This document shows, one piece after another, positions 8,327 through 18,490 of a DNA stretch of 64,000 nucleotides (positions within the stretch are counted from its first letter, which is position 1; each line of letters opens with the position of its first letter). The DNA lies in contig JAIXZO010000017.1 of the NCBI GenBank assembly GCA_027489535.1, forward strand, positions 109,421-173,420, read 5' to 3'. The stretch comes from Hyphomicrobiales bacterium. GTDB lineage: Bacteria; Pseudomonadota; Alphaproteobacteria; Rhizobiales; Beijerinckiaceae. The position numbers and the translations under genes are program-made. Under the pieces are notes generated by a model, which saw only the letters and a list, made by a program, of their open reading frames with translations, was not told the origin of the DNA and searched no databases.

Positions 8327-9670
8327 ATGCTGGAACGAAGCGGATCGACGGAAGCGGGTTGGCGGCGCGAGCGGGGCGAGGCCTCGCTGTCGGACGTTCA
8401 TGCGAGCATCCCGGTGCGCAATGCCTGGCCGGCCTGGCGTCGCGCCGTCGCCTTCATCGGCCCCGGCTATCTCGTCGCCGTCGGCTATATGGATCCGGGC
8501 AATTGGGCGACGTCGCTCGCGGGCGGTTCGCAGTTCGGCTACGCGCTGCTCGCCGTCGCCCTCGTTTCCAACATCATGGCCATCATCCTGCAGGCGCTCG
8601 CCGCGCGCCTCGCCATCGGCTCGGGGCGGGATCTCGCCCAAGCCTGCCGCGACGCCTATCCCGCTCCGGTGTCGTGGTTCCTCTGGATCATGGCCGAGAT
8701 CGCGATCATCGCCACCGACATCGCCGAGGTCATCGGAACGGCGATAGGCCTATTGCTGCTGTTCGGCATGCCGCTCGAGCTCGGCGTCATCCTCACCTCG
8801 CTCGACGTCTTCCTGATCCTTGCGCTGCAACGGCTCGGCTTCCGGGCGGTCGAGGCCTTCGTCATCGGCGTGCTCGTCGTCATCACCGGCTGCTTCGCCG
8901 CGCAGATCGTCATGGCCGATCCCGATTGGGGCGCGGTGCTGCGCGGCTTTGCGCCCACCACCGACATCGTCACCAATCCCGACATGCTCTATCTCGCGCT
9001 CGGAATCCTCGGCGCGACGGTCATGCCGCACAATCTCTACCTCCATTCCGGCATCGTGCAGACGCGGGTTGTGGGAGATACGGTGCCCGCGAAGCGCGAG
9101 AGCCTCACCTTCGCCACGCTCGATTCGACCGTGGCGCTGATGCTCGCGCTCACCATCAACGCCTCCATCCTGATTCTCGCGGCCTCCGTCTTCCACACTT
9201 CCGGTCGCACCGAGATCGCCGAATTGGGAGACGCGCATGCTCTGCTCGCGCCGCTTCTCGGCAGCACGCTCGCGCCGACATTGTTCGCCATCGCGCTGAT
9301 CGGCTGCGGCCTCAACTCCACCGTCACGGCCACGCTCGCGGGGCAGATCGTGATGGAGGGCTTCATCGGCCTGCGGCTGAAACCATGGTTGCGCCGCATG
9401 GTCACGCGCCTCATCGCCATCGTGCCCGCAGCCGGGGTCACCATCGCCTACGGCGAGAGCGGCACGGCCAAACTGCTCGTTCTTTCGCAGGTCGTGCTCA
9501 GTCTCCAACTGCCCTTTGCCGTCATTCCGCTGGTCATGTTCACGGCGTCGCGGCGGAAATTGGGGCCGTTGGTCGCGCCGCGCTGGCTCACCGCCTTTGC
9601 GGTCCTGATCGCGGCCGTCATCGTCGTGCTCAACGTCAAGCTCGTGACGGATTTCCTGCTCGGGCTCTGA
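8327..9670 (+). CDS. mntH: Divalent metal (Mn2+/Fe2+) transporter, NRAMP family
   Basis: A 447-residue NRAMP transporter with about 11 transmembrane segments. The TM1 metal-binding motif DPGNW is at about residue 54, and the TM6 motif MPHNLYLHS is also intact. These are the residues that coordinate Mn2+ or Fe2+ in proton-coupled import. The ATG chosen follows AGGAGAGCGGG; an upstream in-frame ATG at 8255 would lie in front of the operator and is unlikely. The palindrome over the promoter suggests metal-dependent repression. Confidence 0.93.
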   Translation: MLERSGSTEAGWRRERGEASLSDVHASIPVRNAWPAWRRAVAFIGPGYLVAVGYMDPGNWATSLAGGSQFGYALLAVALVSNIMAIILQALAARLAIGSGRDLAQACRDAYPAPVSWFLWIMAEIAIIATDIAEVIGTAIGLLLLFGMPLELGVILTSLDVFLILALQRLGFRAVEAFVIGVLVVITGCFAAQIVMADPDWGAVLRGFAPTTDIVTNPDMLYLALGILGATVMPHNLYLHSGIVQTRVVGDTVPAKRESLTFATLDSTVALMLALTINASILILAASVFHTSGRTEIAELGDAHALLAPLLGSTLAPTLFAIALIGCGLNSTVTATLAGQIVMEGFIGLRLKPWLRRMVTRLIAIVPAAGVTIAYGESGTAKLLVLSQVVLSLQLPFAVIPLVMFTASRRKLGPLVAPRWLTAFAVLIAAVIVVLNVKLVTDFLLGL

Positions 9671-9775
9671 AGCCGCAACGCAGCCGCAGGCGACCTTTCC
9701 CTTGCGAGGACTTGACAGCGCAACGCGCCGCGTGTCTCACGAACCCCGCTTTTTCAGCTTCGCGCGAGGGTTCGC

Positions 9776-10723
9776 ATGGCGGTCGCATTCACGTTCCCGG
9801 GGCAGGGCAGCCAAGCCGTCGGGATGGGCAAGGCTCTGGCCGAATCCTTCCCGCAGGCGCGCGCCGTCTTCGACGAGGTCGATGCCGCGCTCTCGCAGAA
9901 GCTCTCCGCGCTGATGTTCGAGGGCCCGGAGGATCAGCTCACCCTCACCGCCAACGCCCAGCCCGCCTTGATGGCCGTCAGCATGGCGGTCGTGCGCGTG
10001 TTGGAGGCGGAAGCCGGTCTCGATCTCGCGCGCGACGCCGCCTTCGTGGCGGGCCATTCGCTCGGCGAATATTCCGCGCTGGCGGCTGCGGGCAGCCTCT
10101 CGATCACCGACACCGCCAAGCTTCTGCGCATCCGCGGTGACGCGATGCAGAAGGCCGTCGCCCCGGGCGAGGGCGCGATGGCCGCGATCCTCGGCCTCGA
10201 ATTCGACGCCGTGGCGGAAGCCGCCGCCGAAGCCGCGCAAGGCGAAGTGTGCCAAGCCGCCAACGACAACGGCGGCGGTCAGGTCGTCGTCTCGGGCGCG
10301 AAGGCCGCCGTCGAGCGCGCCGTCGAGATCGCCAAGGCCAAGGGCGCGCGCCGTGCGGTCATGCTGTCCGTCTCCGCCCCCTTCCACTGCGCGCTCATGC
10401 AGCCCGCCGCCGATGCCATGGCCGAGGCGCTCGCGGGCGTCGTCATCGCCGCGCCGAAGGCGCCGCTCGTCGCCAACGTCCACGCTTGCGCCGTCGTCGA
10501 TCCGGAAATGATCCGCGCCGGTCTCGTGGCGCAGGTTACGGGCACCGTGCGCTGGCGCGAAAGCGTGGCATGGATGGCCGGGCAGGGCGTCGATCTCTTC
10601 TACGAACTCGGTTCGGGCAAGGTCCTGTCCGGACTCGTCAAACGCATTGCGGATGGTGCCGAAGGCGTCGCCGTGGGCTCGCCCGACGACATCGCGGCAT
10701 TCCGCGCGCGGCTCGGCCGCTGA
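9776..10723 (+). CDS. fabD: Malonyl-CoA:ACP transacylase
   Basis: A 315-residue FabD. It starts with the conserved FPGQGSQAVGMG; the nucleophile is Ser95 in GHSLGEYSAL, and the catalytic His lies in APFHCALMQPA. It loads malonyl groups on acyl carrier protein for fatty-acid elongation. It is the first gene of fabD-fabG-acpP-fabF; fabG follows after 13 bases. Confidence 0.96.
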   Translation: MAVAFTFPGQGSQAVGMGKALAESFPQARAVFDEVDAALSQKLSALMFEGPEDQLTLTANAQPALMAVSMAVVRVLEAEAGLDLARDAAFVAGHSLGEYSALAAAGSLSITDTAKLLRIRGDAMQKAVAPGEGAMAAILGLEFDAVAEAAAEAAQGEVCQAANDNGGGQVVVSGAKAAVERAVEIAKAKGARRAVMLSVSAPFHCALMQPAADAMAEALAGVVIAAPKAPLVANVHACAVVDPEMIRAGLVAQVTGTVRWRESVAWMAGQGVDLFYELGSGKVLSGLVKRIADGAEGVAVGSPDDIAAFRARLGR

Positions 10724-10736
10724 ACAGGAGACGACC

Positions 10737-11474
10737 ATGTTCGATCTGACCGGCAAGACGGCGCTCGTCACGGGTGCTACGGGCGGCATCGGCGGCGCCG
10801 TCGCCCGCGCGCTCCACGCGCAGGGCGCGACCGTGGCCATTTCCGGCACGCGCCGCGAGGCGCTCGACGCCTTGGCCGCCGAACTGGGCGAGCGCGTCCA
10901 CGTCGTCCCCGCCAATCTCTCCGACAAGGAGTCCGTCGAGGCGCTCGTGCCTGCGGCCGAAGCCGCGATGGGCTCGCTCGACATCCTCGTCAACAATGCG
11001 GGCGTCACGCGCGACGGCCTGTTCATGCGGATGAAGGACGAGGACTGGGATCTCGTGATTCGCGTGAACCTCGAAGGCGCGTTCCGTCTCGCCCGCGCCG
11101 CCGTGAAGGGCATGATGAAGCGCCGCTCAGGCCGCATCATTTCCATCACCTCGGTCGTCGGCACCACGGGCAATCCGGGGCAGGGCAACTATGCCGCGTC
11201 CAAGGCCGGCCTCGTCGGCATGTCCAAATCGCTGGCGGCGGAAGTCGGAAGCCGCGGAATCACGGTCAATTGCATCGCTCCGGGCTTCATCGAGACGCCG
11301 ATGACGGATGTGCTCAACGAAAAGCAGCGCGAGACCATTCTGGGCAACGTGCCTGCCGGTCGTTTGGGAACGCCGGAGGAGATCGCGGCCGCGGTCGTGT
11401 ATCTCGCAAGCTCCGAAGCCTCCTACGTCACGGGACAAACGCTCCACGTGAACGGCGGAATGGCAATGATTTGA
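10737..11474 (+). CDS. fabG: 3-oxoacyl-ACP reductase
   Basis: A 245-residue short-chain dehydrogenase. The NADPH motif TGATGGIG is at residues 12-19, NNAG follows mid-protein, Ser is in SITSVVG, and the catalytic Tyr152 and Lys156 are in YAASK. The VNCIAPGFIETPMTD segment and the ending GQTLHVNGGMAMI are typical of FabG. The start follows an AGGAG 6 bases upstream. It reduces 3-oxoacyl-ACP in type II fatty-acid synthesis. Confidence 0.96.
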   Translation: MFDLTGKTALVTGATGGIGGAVARALHAQGATVAISGTRREALDALAAELGERVHVVPANLSDKESVEALVPAAEAAMGSLDILVNNAGVTRDGLFMRMKDEDWDLVIRVNLEGAFRLARAAVKGMMKRRSGRIISITSVVGTTGNPGQGNYAASKAGLVGMSKSLAAEVGSRGITVNCIAPGFIETPMTDVLNEKQRETILGNVPAGRLGTPEEIAAAVVYLASSEASYVTGQTLHVNGGMAMI

Positions 11475-11737
11475 GTTGGTTGAAATACAAAGTTCGAGCG
11501 TAGAATGAGGGTCTTCGCCCCCTCGCCACGGTTTTGGAAGTATGTTACCAAGCCGTTGAAGTGCTGCCGGGGGGCTTGACGCACCAGACACCGCGGCGTT
11601 TGACAGAGTACCTTCGCGTTCCATGCGGATTCGAGGGGCCCGTCCCTTCGCCCGTCCGCTCCGGCGGGTCCGGATATTTTTCAACGGCGGTGTGCCGGGA
11701 CGGCTGCCGCGTACCATCGAGTGAATGAGGAACTGAC

Positions 11738-11974
11738 ATGAGCGATATCGCGGCCCGCGTGAAGAAGATCGTGATCGAGCATCTCGGCGTCGACGCCGAA
11801 AAGGTCATCGAAAGCGCCAACTTCATCGACGACCTCGGCGCGGACAGCCTCGACACCGTCGAGCTCGTGATGGCGTTCGAGGAAGAATTCTCGGTCGAGA
11901 TCCCCGACGACGCGGCGGAAACCATCCGCACCGTCGGCGACGCGATCTCCTTCCTGGAGAAGAAGGCCGCGTAA
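11738..11974 (+). CDS. acpP: Acyl carrier protein
   Basis: A 78-residue acidic protein with the phosphopantetheine attachment site Ser37 in GADSLDTVE, which is the central acyl carrier of fatty-acid synthesis. A 263-base gap after fabG separates it from the upstream genes. That gap contains no coding frame I would accept and probably holds a dedicated strong promoter. A GAGGAACTGAC ribosome site precedes the ATG. Confidence 0.97.
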   Translation: MSDIAARVKKIVIEHLGVDAEKVIESANFIDDLGADSLDTVELVMAFEEEFSVEIPDDAAETIRTVGDAISFLEKKAA

Positions 11975-12008
11975 GGCTTTCCCTGCGATTCTTTCGGGTC
12001 GGAACTTC

Positions 12009-13274
<1,266 letters not shown>

Positions 13275-13317
13275 ACGGCTTTCGCCGTTCCGCCACAATC
13301 ACGACTAGTGTGGCTCC

Positions 13318-15012
13318 ATGAGCCCGACAAGACGGCGAGCGGAACCCGACATGGCCGAAGACGACAGGACGCAGTTGCCGAAGGCGTCGCCGCAATCGCC
13401 CGTCGCGGCGAATCCGGCGCCCGCGAACGACGCGCATCCTCCGGCCGTCTCCCCTGAAGCGACGGCAGTTCCGGCTGCCGAACGGACCGTCGTCGCGACC
13501 GCGCCCGAAGAGCCCGCCCGCGTCGAGGAAACCGCCCTCGCAACGCCTGCAGACGCCGTGTCCGAACCCGCCGCTGCCGTCGCCGAGCCTGCCGCCGCCG
13601 AGCCTGCCGCCGCCGTCTCCGAGGCCTCCGAGCCCGCAGTCCCGTCCGAGACGGTCGCGCCCGCACCGCGGCCCCGCAGCTTCATCTCGCGCCTCGTGCC
13701 GAAAAGCCCGACGGCCGCGATCCAGCCCGTGCTCGCGCCGCCGCCGGCGCCCGCCGTTTCCGGCCGGCCGGAACGTCCCGTCGTGAACTTCCTCTCCGGG
13801 ATGTTCTCGTTCCTGCTGGTGCTCGGTCTCGGCGCCGCCGCCGTGGTCTATTTCACCGACAAGGAAATCCGCGCTCCCGGTCCGCTCGCCAACGACAAGG
13901 TCGTCGTCGTCAAGGGCGGTGCGGGCGACGTGACCGAGCAGTTGCAGCGCGAAGGCGTCATCGACAAGCCGATGCTGTTCCTGTTCGGCCTCTACACCAC
14001 CGGCGCATCCTCGCAGATGAAGGCCGGCGAATATCTCTTCCGGCGCGAGGCGAGCCTCGCCGAGATCATGGAAACCTTGGTCGAAGGCAAGTCGGTGCTG
14101 CATTCCTTCGCGGTGCCCGAGGGGCTCACGACCGAACAGATCGTCGAACGCCTGCGCGAAAACGACATCCTGTCGGGCGAAATCCGCGAGACCCCGCGCG
14201 AAGGCACGCTGCTGCCCGAGACCTATAAATTCTCGCGCGGCATGTCGCGCTCTCAGGTTCTCGACCGCATGGCGCAGGACCATGCCCGCGTCGTGCGCGA
14301 GGTGTGGGCCCGCCGCTCGCCCGAACTGCCCCTCAAGAGCCCGCAGGAACTCGTCATCCTCGCCTCCATCGTCGAGAAGGAGACGGGCCGGGCCGACGAG
14401 CGCACGCGCGTCGCGGGCGTGTTCGTCAATCGCCTCAACCGCAACATGCGGCTCCAGTCCGACCCGACGATCATTTACGGTCTCGTCGGCGGCAAGGGCT
14501 CGCTCGGCCGTTCCATCACCCGCGCCGACATCGAGAGCCAGACGGCCTACAACACCTACGTCATCCCCGGCCTGCCGCCCGGTCCGATCGGCAATCCCGG
14601 CCGCGCCGCGCTCGAAGCCGTCGCCAACCCCTCGCGCACGAAGGACCTCTATTTCGTCGCCGACGGCACGGGCGGGCACGTCTTCGCGGAGACGCTCGAC
14701 CAGCACAACCGCAACGTCCAGCGCTGGCGTCAGATCGAGGGCGAGCGCCGCGAAGCGTCCGCCGCCGCGCCTGCGCCGGCTGCCGCGCCCGTCGCGCCCG
14801 CGCCCGTCGCCGAGGCCGCCCGGACCGAACCCGTCGCCGATGCGGTTCCCAATCCGGACCTGCCCAAGGTTCCGCCGCTGCCGCCGGAGCCTCCCGCCGA
14901 TCTCCGCCGTCCCGCAGCGGCGGCAGCCGCGACCCAGACATCGCGCGAGCCCGGCAGCGCGCCGGCGGGATTCGACCTGAATTCCCCCAAGACCGTGCCG
15001 AAACTCGATTGA
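13318..15012 (+). CDS. mltG: Endolytic murein transglycosylase MltG (YceG-like) with long Pro/Ala-rich ends
   Basis: A 564-residue inner-membrane protein. Residues 1-150 are Ala/Pro/Glu-rich and low complexity. One transmembrane segment (MFSFLLVLGLGAAAVVYF) lies at about 162-180. The YceG domain follows, with its catalytic Glu in LASIVEKETG and the Q-S-DPT-YG segment. The last 90 residues are again Pro/Ala-rich. MltG cleaves nascent glycan strands and sets their length. The core is normal, but the protein is about 200 residues longer than E. coli MltG because of the two flexible ends. ATG 13351 is an alternative start. It follows fabF as in many alphaproteobacteria. Confidence 0.9.
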   Translation: MSPTRRRAEPDMAEDDRTQLPKASPQSPVAANPAPANDAHPPAVSPEATAVPAAERTVVATAPEEPARVEETALATPADAVSEPAAAVAEPAAAEPAAAVSEASEPAVPSETVAPAPRPRSFISRLVPKSPTAAIQPVLAPPPAPAVSGRPERPVVNFLSGMFSFLLVLGLGAAAVVYFTDKEIRAPGPLANDKVVVVKGGAGDVTEQLQREGVIDKPMLFLFGLYTTGASSQMKAGEYLFRREASLAEIMETLVEGKSVLHSFAVPEGLTTEQIVERLRENDILSGEIRETPREGTLLPETYKFSRGMSRSQVLDRMAQDHARVVREVWARRSPELPLKSPQELVILASIVEKETGRADERTRVAGVFVNRLNRNMRLQSDPTIIYGLVGGKGSLGRSITRADIESQTAYNTYVIPGLPPGPIGNPGRAALEAVANPSRTKDLYFVADGTGGHVFAETLDQHNRNVQRWRQIEGERREASAAAPAPAAAPVAPAPVAEAARTEPVADAVPNPDLPKVPPLPPEPPADLRRPAAAAAATQTSREPGSAPAGFDLNSPKTVPKLD

Positions 15013-15097
15013 GTCATGCCGTTGCGCCGGGCCGTCCCTTGAGCGTCGCGGTGCGGATGCCTATCGTGCGCGCTCGCGAAAAGGCCGGAGTCGCCGC

Positions 15098-15979
15098 ATG
15101 AGCATCGTCAGCATGACCGGCTTCGCCCGGGAAACGGTCGAAGTCGGTCCGTGGAAGCTCGTGTGGGAGCTCAAGACCGTCAACGGCAAGGGGCTCGATC
15201 TCCGCCTGCGCATGCCGCCGCCCTTCGAGAGCCTGCAGGAGGACGCGCGCGCCGTTCTCGCCGAGGCCATGAAGCGCGGCACCTGCTTCGCGACGCTGAC
15301 AGCCTCGCGCGAAGGCTCCGCCACGTCCGTCCGCGTCAACACCGTCCTGCTCGAAGCCATCGTCGCCGCGTTGGAGCCCTATGACGGCCGCACCGGCATG
15401 CGCGCCGCCTCGCTCGACGCCGTGCTCGGCGTCAAAGGCGTGGTGGAAGTCGTCGAGGCCGCCGACGAAACCACCGAGGCCGCGGGCGCGGCGCTTCTCG
15501 CCGGCCTGCGGCGCGCCGCCGCCTCCCTCCGCGACACCCGCCTGGAGGAAGGCCGCGCCATCGCCGCCATGCTCGCCAAGCGGCTCGAAGCCTTCGCTCG
15601 ACTTTCCGACGCCGCCGACGCCTGTCCCGCCCGTCGCCCGGAGGTGATCCGTGCCCGCCTTGCCGATCAGATCGCCGCGCTCACCGGCGCAGCGTCCGGT
15701 CTCGATCCGCAGCGCCTGCATCAGGAGGCCGTGCTGCTGGCCGCCAAGGCCGACATCCGCGAGGAGATCGACCGCCTGCGCGCCCATGTCGACGCGACCC
15801 GCGCCTTGCTGAAGGAAGGCGGCGCGGTCGGCCGCCGGCTCGATTTCCTCGCGCAGGAATTCTCCCGCGAGGCCAATACGCTTTGCGCGAAATCGAACGA
15901 CGTCTCCCTCACCGCGATCGGGCTTGACCTGAAGGCCGAGGTCGAGCAGTTCCGCGAGCAGGTTCAAAACGTCGAGTAG
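15098..15979 (+). CDS. YicC family protein (endoribonuclease-type)
   Basis: A 293-residue YicC/YloC protein, starting MSIVSMTGFARE and ending with the conserved region KAEVEQFREQVQNVE. The segment EFSREANTLCAKSND is the diagnostic C-terminal (DUF1732) core. E. coli YicC has been implicated in RNA turnover, including of the sRNA RyhB. It is 8 bases upstream of gmk, a very common pairing. Confidence 0.93.
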   Translation: MSIVSMTGFARETVEVGPWKLVWELKTVNGKGLDLRLRMPPPFESLQEDARAVLAEAMKRGTCFATLTASREGSATSVRVNTVLLEAIVAALEPYDGRTGMRAASLDAVLGVKGVVEVVEAADETTEAAGAALLAGLRRAAASLRDTRLEEGRAIAAMLAKRLEAFARLSDAADACPARRPEVIRARLADQIAALTGAASGLDPQRLHQEAVLLAAKADIREEIDRLRAHVDATRALLKEGGAVGRRLDFLAQEFSREANTLCAKSNDVSLTAIGLDLKAEVEQFREQVQNVE

Positions 15980-15987
15980 GGCAACCC

Positions 15988-16638
15988 ATGACCGCACTTC
16001 TTGAAAACGAGATCATCGGCCGCCGCGGTCTCATGCTCGTGCTGTCCTCGCCCTCCGGCGCGGGCAAGACCACGCTCACGCGCCTGCTGCGCGACGAAGA
16101 GCCCAGCCTCACGCTCTCCGTCTCCGTCACCACCCGCGAGCGCCGCGCCAGCGAAGTGGACGGCGTGCATTACCGCTTCATCGGGGTCGACGAATTCAAG
16201 GATCTGCGCGACCGCGGCGAGCTTCTTGAATGGGCCGAGGTGCACGGCAATTTCTACGGCTCGCCCAAGAAGCCCATCGACGCCTCGCTCGGGGCCGGAA
16301 ACGACATCCTGTTCGACATCGACTATCAGGGCGCGCAGCAGGTGCGCGGCAATGCGCCGGGCGACGTGGTCAGCGTCTTCATCCTGCCGCCCTCCATCGC
16401 CGAGCTGCGCCGCCGCCTGCAACGCCGGGCCGAGGACGCCGACGAGGTCATCGCCAAGCGCCTCTTGGCCGCGAAGAACGAAATCGAGCGCTGGCGCGAT
16501 TACGATTACGTGCTGATCAACGACGATCTCACCCGCACCTTCGCCCGCCTGCGCGCCATCCTCTCGGCCGAGCGTCTGAAGCGCGACCGCCAGACCGGCC
16601 TGCCGCGCTTCGTCGAAAGCCTGATGGCCGATCTCTGA
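15988..16638 (+). CDS. gmk: Guanylate kinase
   Basis: A 216-residue guanylate kinase. The P-loop SSPSGAGKTTL is at about residues 16-26, the GMP-binding region TTRERRASEVDGVHY follows, and FDIDYQGAQQVR is the Walker-B-like segment. It phosphorylates GMP to GDP. The stop codon abuts the stop of the convergent rsmA with no spacer at all. Confidence 0.96.
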   Translation: MTALLENEIIGRRGLMLVLSSPSGAGKTTLTRLLRDEEPSLTLSVSVTTRERRASEVDGVHYRFIGVDEFKDLRDRGELLEWAEVHGNFYGSPKKPIDASLGAGNDILFDIDYQGAQQVRGNAPGDVVSVFILPPSIAELRRRLQRRAEDADEVIAKRLLAAKNEIERWRDYDYVLINDDLTRTFARLRAILSAERLKRDRQTGLPRFVESLMADL

Positions 16639-17493
16639 TCAGCCGCGCAACGCCGCCCACGCATTCGCCAGCGCGACGAATCCTTCCACCGGTACCGTCT
16701 CCGCCCGCGCCGTAGGCTCGATTCCGGCCGCGTCCAGCAGCGCCGCCGCGTCCACCCCCAGCGGCTTGAGGCTCTGGCGCAGCATCTTGCGGCGCTGCCC
16801 GAAGGCCGCGGCCGTCACGGCCGAGAGGTCGCGTCCGCTGCAGGGCAGGGGCTCCGCGCGGGGGATCAGCCGCACCACCGACGACGTCACCTTCGGCGGC
16901 GGCGTAAACGCGCTCGGCGATACGTCGAAGGCGATGCGCGTCTCGCAGCGCCAATTGCACAACACGCTCAAGCGGCCGTAATTCGCCCGGTCTTCCGGGT
17001 CGGCGACGATGCGCTCGGCCACTTCGCGCTGAAACATCAGCGTCAGGCTCTCGTAGAACGGCGGCCAAGGCTCCGTCTCGATCCAACGCGTCAGCAGCAC
17101 GGTACCCACATTGTAGGGCAGGTTCGCGACGACCCGCACGGTCTCGTCCGGCTGCAAAACGCTCGGCCAATCGGTTTCGAGCGCATCGCCGGAGATCACG
17201 TCGAGGCGACCGGGATAATGCGCCGCGATGTCCGCCAAGGCCGCGAGGCATCGCTCGTCGCGCTCCACGGCCACGACGCGCTTCGCCCCGTTCGCCAGCA
17301 AAGCCCGCGTCAGGCCGCCCGGTCCCGGACCGACCTCGATGACCGTCACGCCCTCCAGCGCCCCCGAGGTCCGCGCGATGCGCGAGGTCAGGTTCAGGTC
17401 GAAGAGAAAATTCTGTCCCAGCGACTTCTTCGCCGCGAGCCCGTGCGCGGCGATCACCTCGCGCAGCGGCGGCAGGTCGTCGATGCCGCTCAT
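16639..17493 (-). CDS. rsmA: 16S rRNA (adenine1518-N6/adenine1519-N6)-dimethyltransferase
   Basis: A 284-residue KsgA/RsmA. The SAM-binding motif [14 protein letters not shown] and the catalytic NLPYN motif are present, with the [10 protein letters not shown]-terminal segment. It dimethylates two adenines in helix 45 of 16S rRNA late in 30S assembly. The start overlaps the pdxA stop by four bases (ATGA), so the two are translationally coupled. Confidence 0.95.
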   Translation of the reverse strand: MSGIDDLPPLREVIAAHGLAAKKSLGQNFLFDLNLTSRIARTSGALEGVTVIEVGPGPGGLTRALLANGAKRVVAVERDERCLAALADIAAHYPGRLDVISGDALETDWPSVLQPDETVRVVANLPYNVGTVLLTRWIETEPWPPFYESLTLMFQREVAERIVADPEDRANYGRLSVLCNWRCETRIAFDVSPSAFTPPPKVTSSVVRLIPRAEPLPCSGRDLSAVTAAAFGQRRKMLRQSLKPLGVDAAALLDAAGIEPTARAETVPVEGFVALANAWAALRG

Positions 17494-18482
17494 GCCCGCG
17501 CCGCCATGCGTCCGGCCAAGGCCAAGGCCTCGATCAGGCTGTCCGGGCGCGCGACGCCCTTGCCGGCGATGTCGAACGCCGTGCCGTGATCCGGCGAGGT
17601 GCGGATGAAGGGCAGCCCGAGCGTCACGTTCACGCCCTCGTCGAAAGCCAGCGTCTTGGCCGGGATCAGCGCCTGATCGTGATAGGGGCACAGCGCGACG
17701 TCGTAGGTCGCCCGCGCACGCGGATGAAACATCGTGTCGGCGGGCAGGGGCCCGCGAATGTTCAAGCCTTCCGCCCGCAGCGCGGCGACGCACGGCCGAA
17801 GCACCTCTTCGTCCTCCGTCCCCATGCTGCCGTCTTCCCCGGCATGCGGGTTCAGTCCGGCCAAGGCGATGCGCGGGCGGCCTTCGCCGAGCCGCGCCCA
17901 ATCCCGGTCGACGATACGGGCCGTCGCCTTCACGAGGTCCGGCGTCAGCAGCGCCGGCACGCGCGACAGCGCAACATGGATCGTGATCGGCACCACCGCC
18001 AGCAGCGACGACCAGATCATCATCACCGGCATCACGGGCTTGCCCCAATGTCGTTCGGCGAGTTCGCCGAGAAATTCCGTATGGCCGGGATGCGCGAACC
18101 CGGCCGCATAAAGCACCGATTTGGCAATGGGGTTCGTCACCACCGCCGATGCGCGTCCCTCATGCACCAACGCGACGCATCGCTCGATGGCCTCGATCAC
18201 GCCCGCCGCGGCCGCGGGGTCGGGTCGTCCGGCCTCGCAAGAGGCAATGCCGGCCGCGAGCGGCACCACCGGCAAGGCGTCGGGGAACAGGCGGGCCGCC
18301 GTTTCCGGCGTCGCTTCCGCAATCGACACGGGGAGGTTCAGAAGCGCGGCGCGGCGGCGCAGAACGTCCGGGTCCGCCACAACGAAGAACGGCGGCAAAA
18401 GGCGGGAGCCGCGCGCGATCCAAGCTTGAAGAACGACGTCGGGTCCGATTCCGGCAGGGTCGCCCTGAGAGACGGCGAGCAT
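17490..18482 (-). CDS. pdxA: 4-hydroxythreonine-4-phosphate dehydrogenase
   Basis: A PdxA of 330 residues from ATG 18482 ([15 protein letters not shown]). A TTG at 18494 would add four residues and overlap the lptD stop. The metal-binding histidines lie in [16 protein letters not shown] and [10 protein letters not shown]. It makes the pyridoxine precursor in the DXP-dependent vitamin B6 pathway. In many relatives a surA gene sits between lptD and pdxA; here the two genes are essentially contiguous. Confidence 0.94.
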   Translation of the reverse strand: MLAVSQGDPAGIGPDVVLQAWIARGSRLLPPFFVVADPDVLRRRAALLNLPVSIAEATPETAARLFPDALPVVPLAAGIASCEAGRPDPAAAAGVIEAIERCVALVHEGRASAVVTNPIAKSVLYAAGFAHPGHTEFLGELAERHWGKPVMPVMMIWSSLLAVVPITIHVALSRVPALLTPDLVKATARIVDRDWARLGEGRPRIALAGLNPHAGEDGSMGTEDEEVLRPCVAALRAEGLNIRGPLPADTMFHPRARATYDVALCPYHDQALIPAKTLAFDEGVNVTLGLPFIRTSPDHGTAFDIAGKGVARPDSLIEALALAGRMAARA

Positions 18483-18490
18483 CGCCGGGC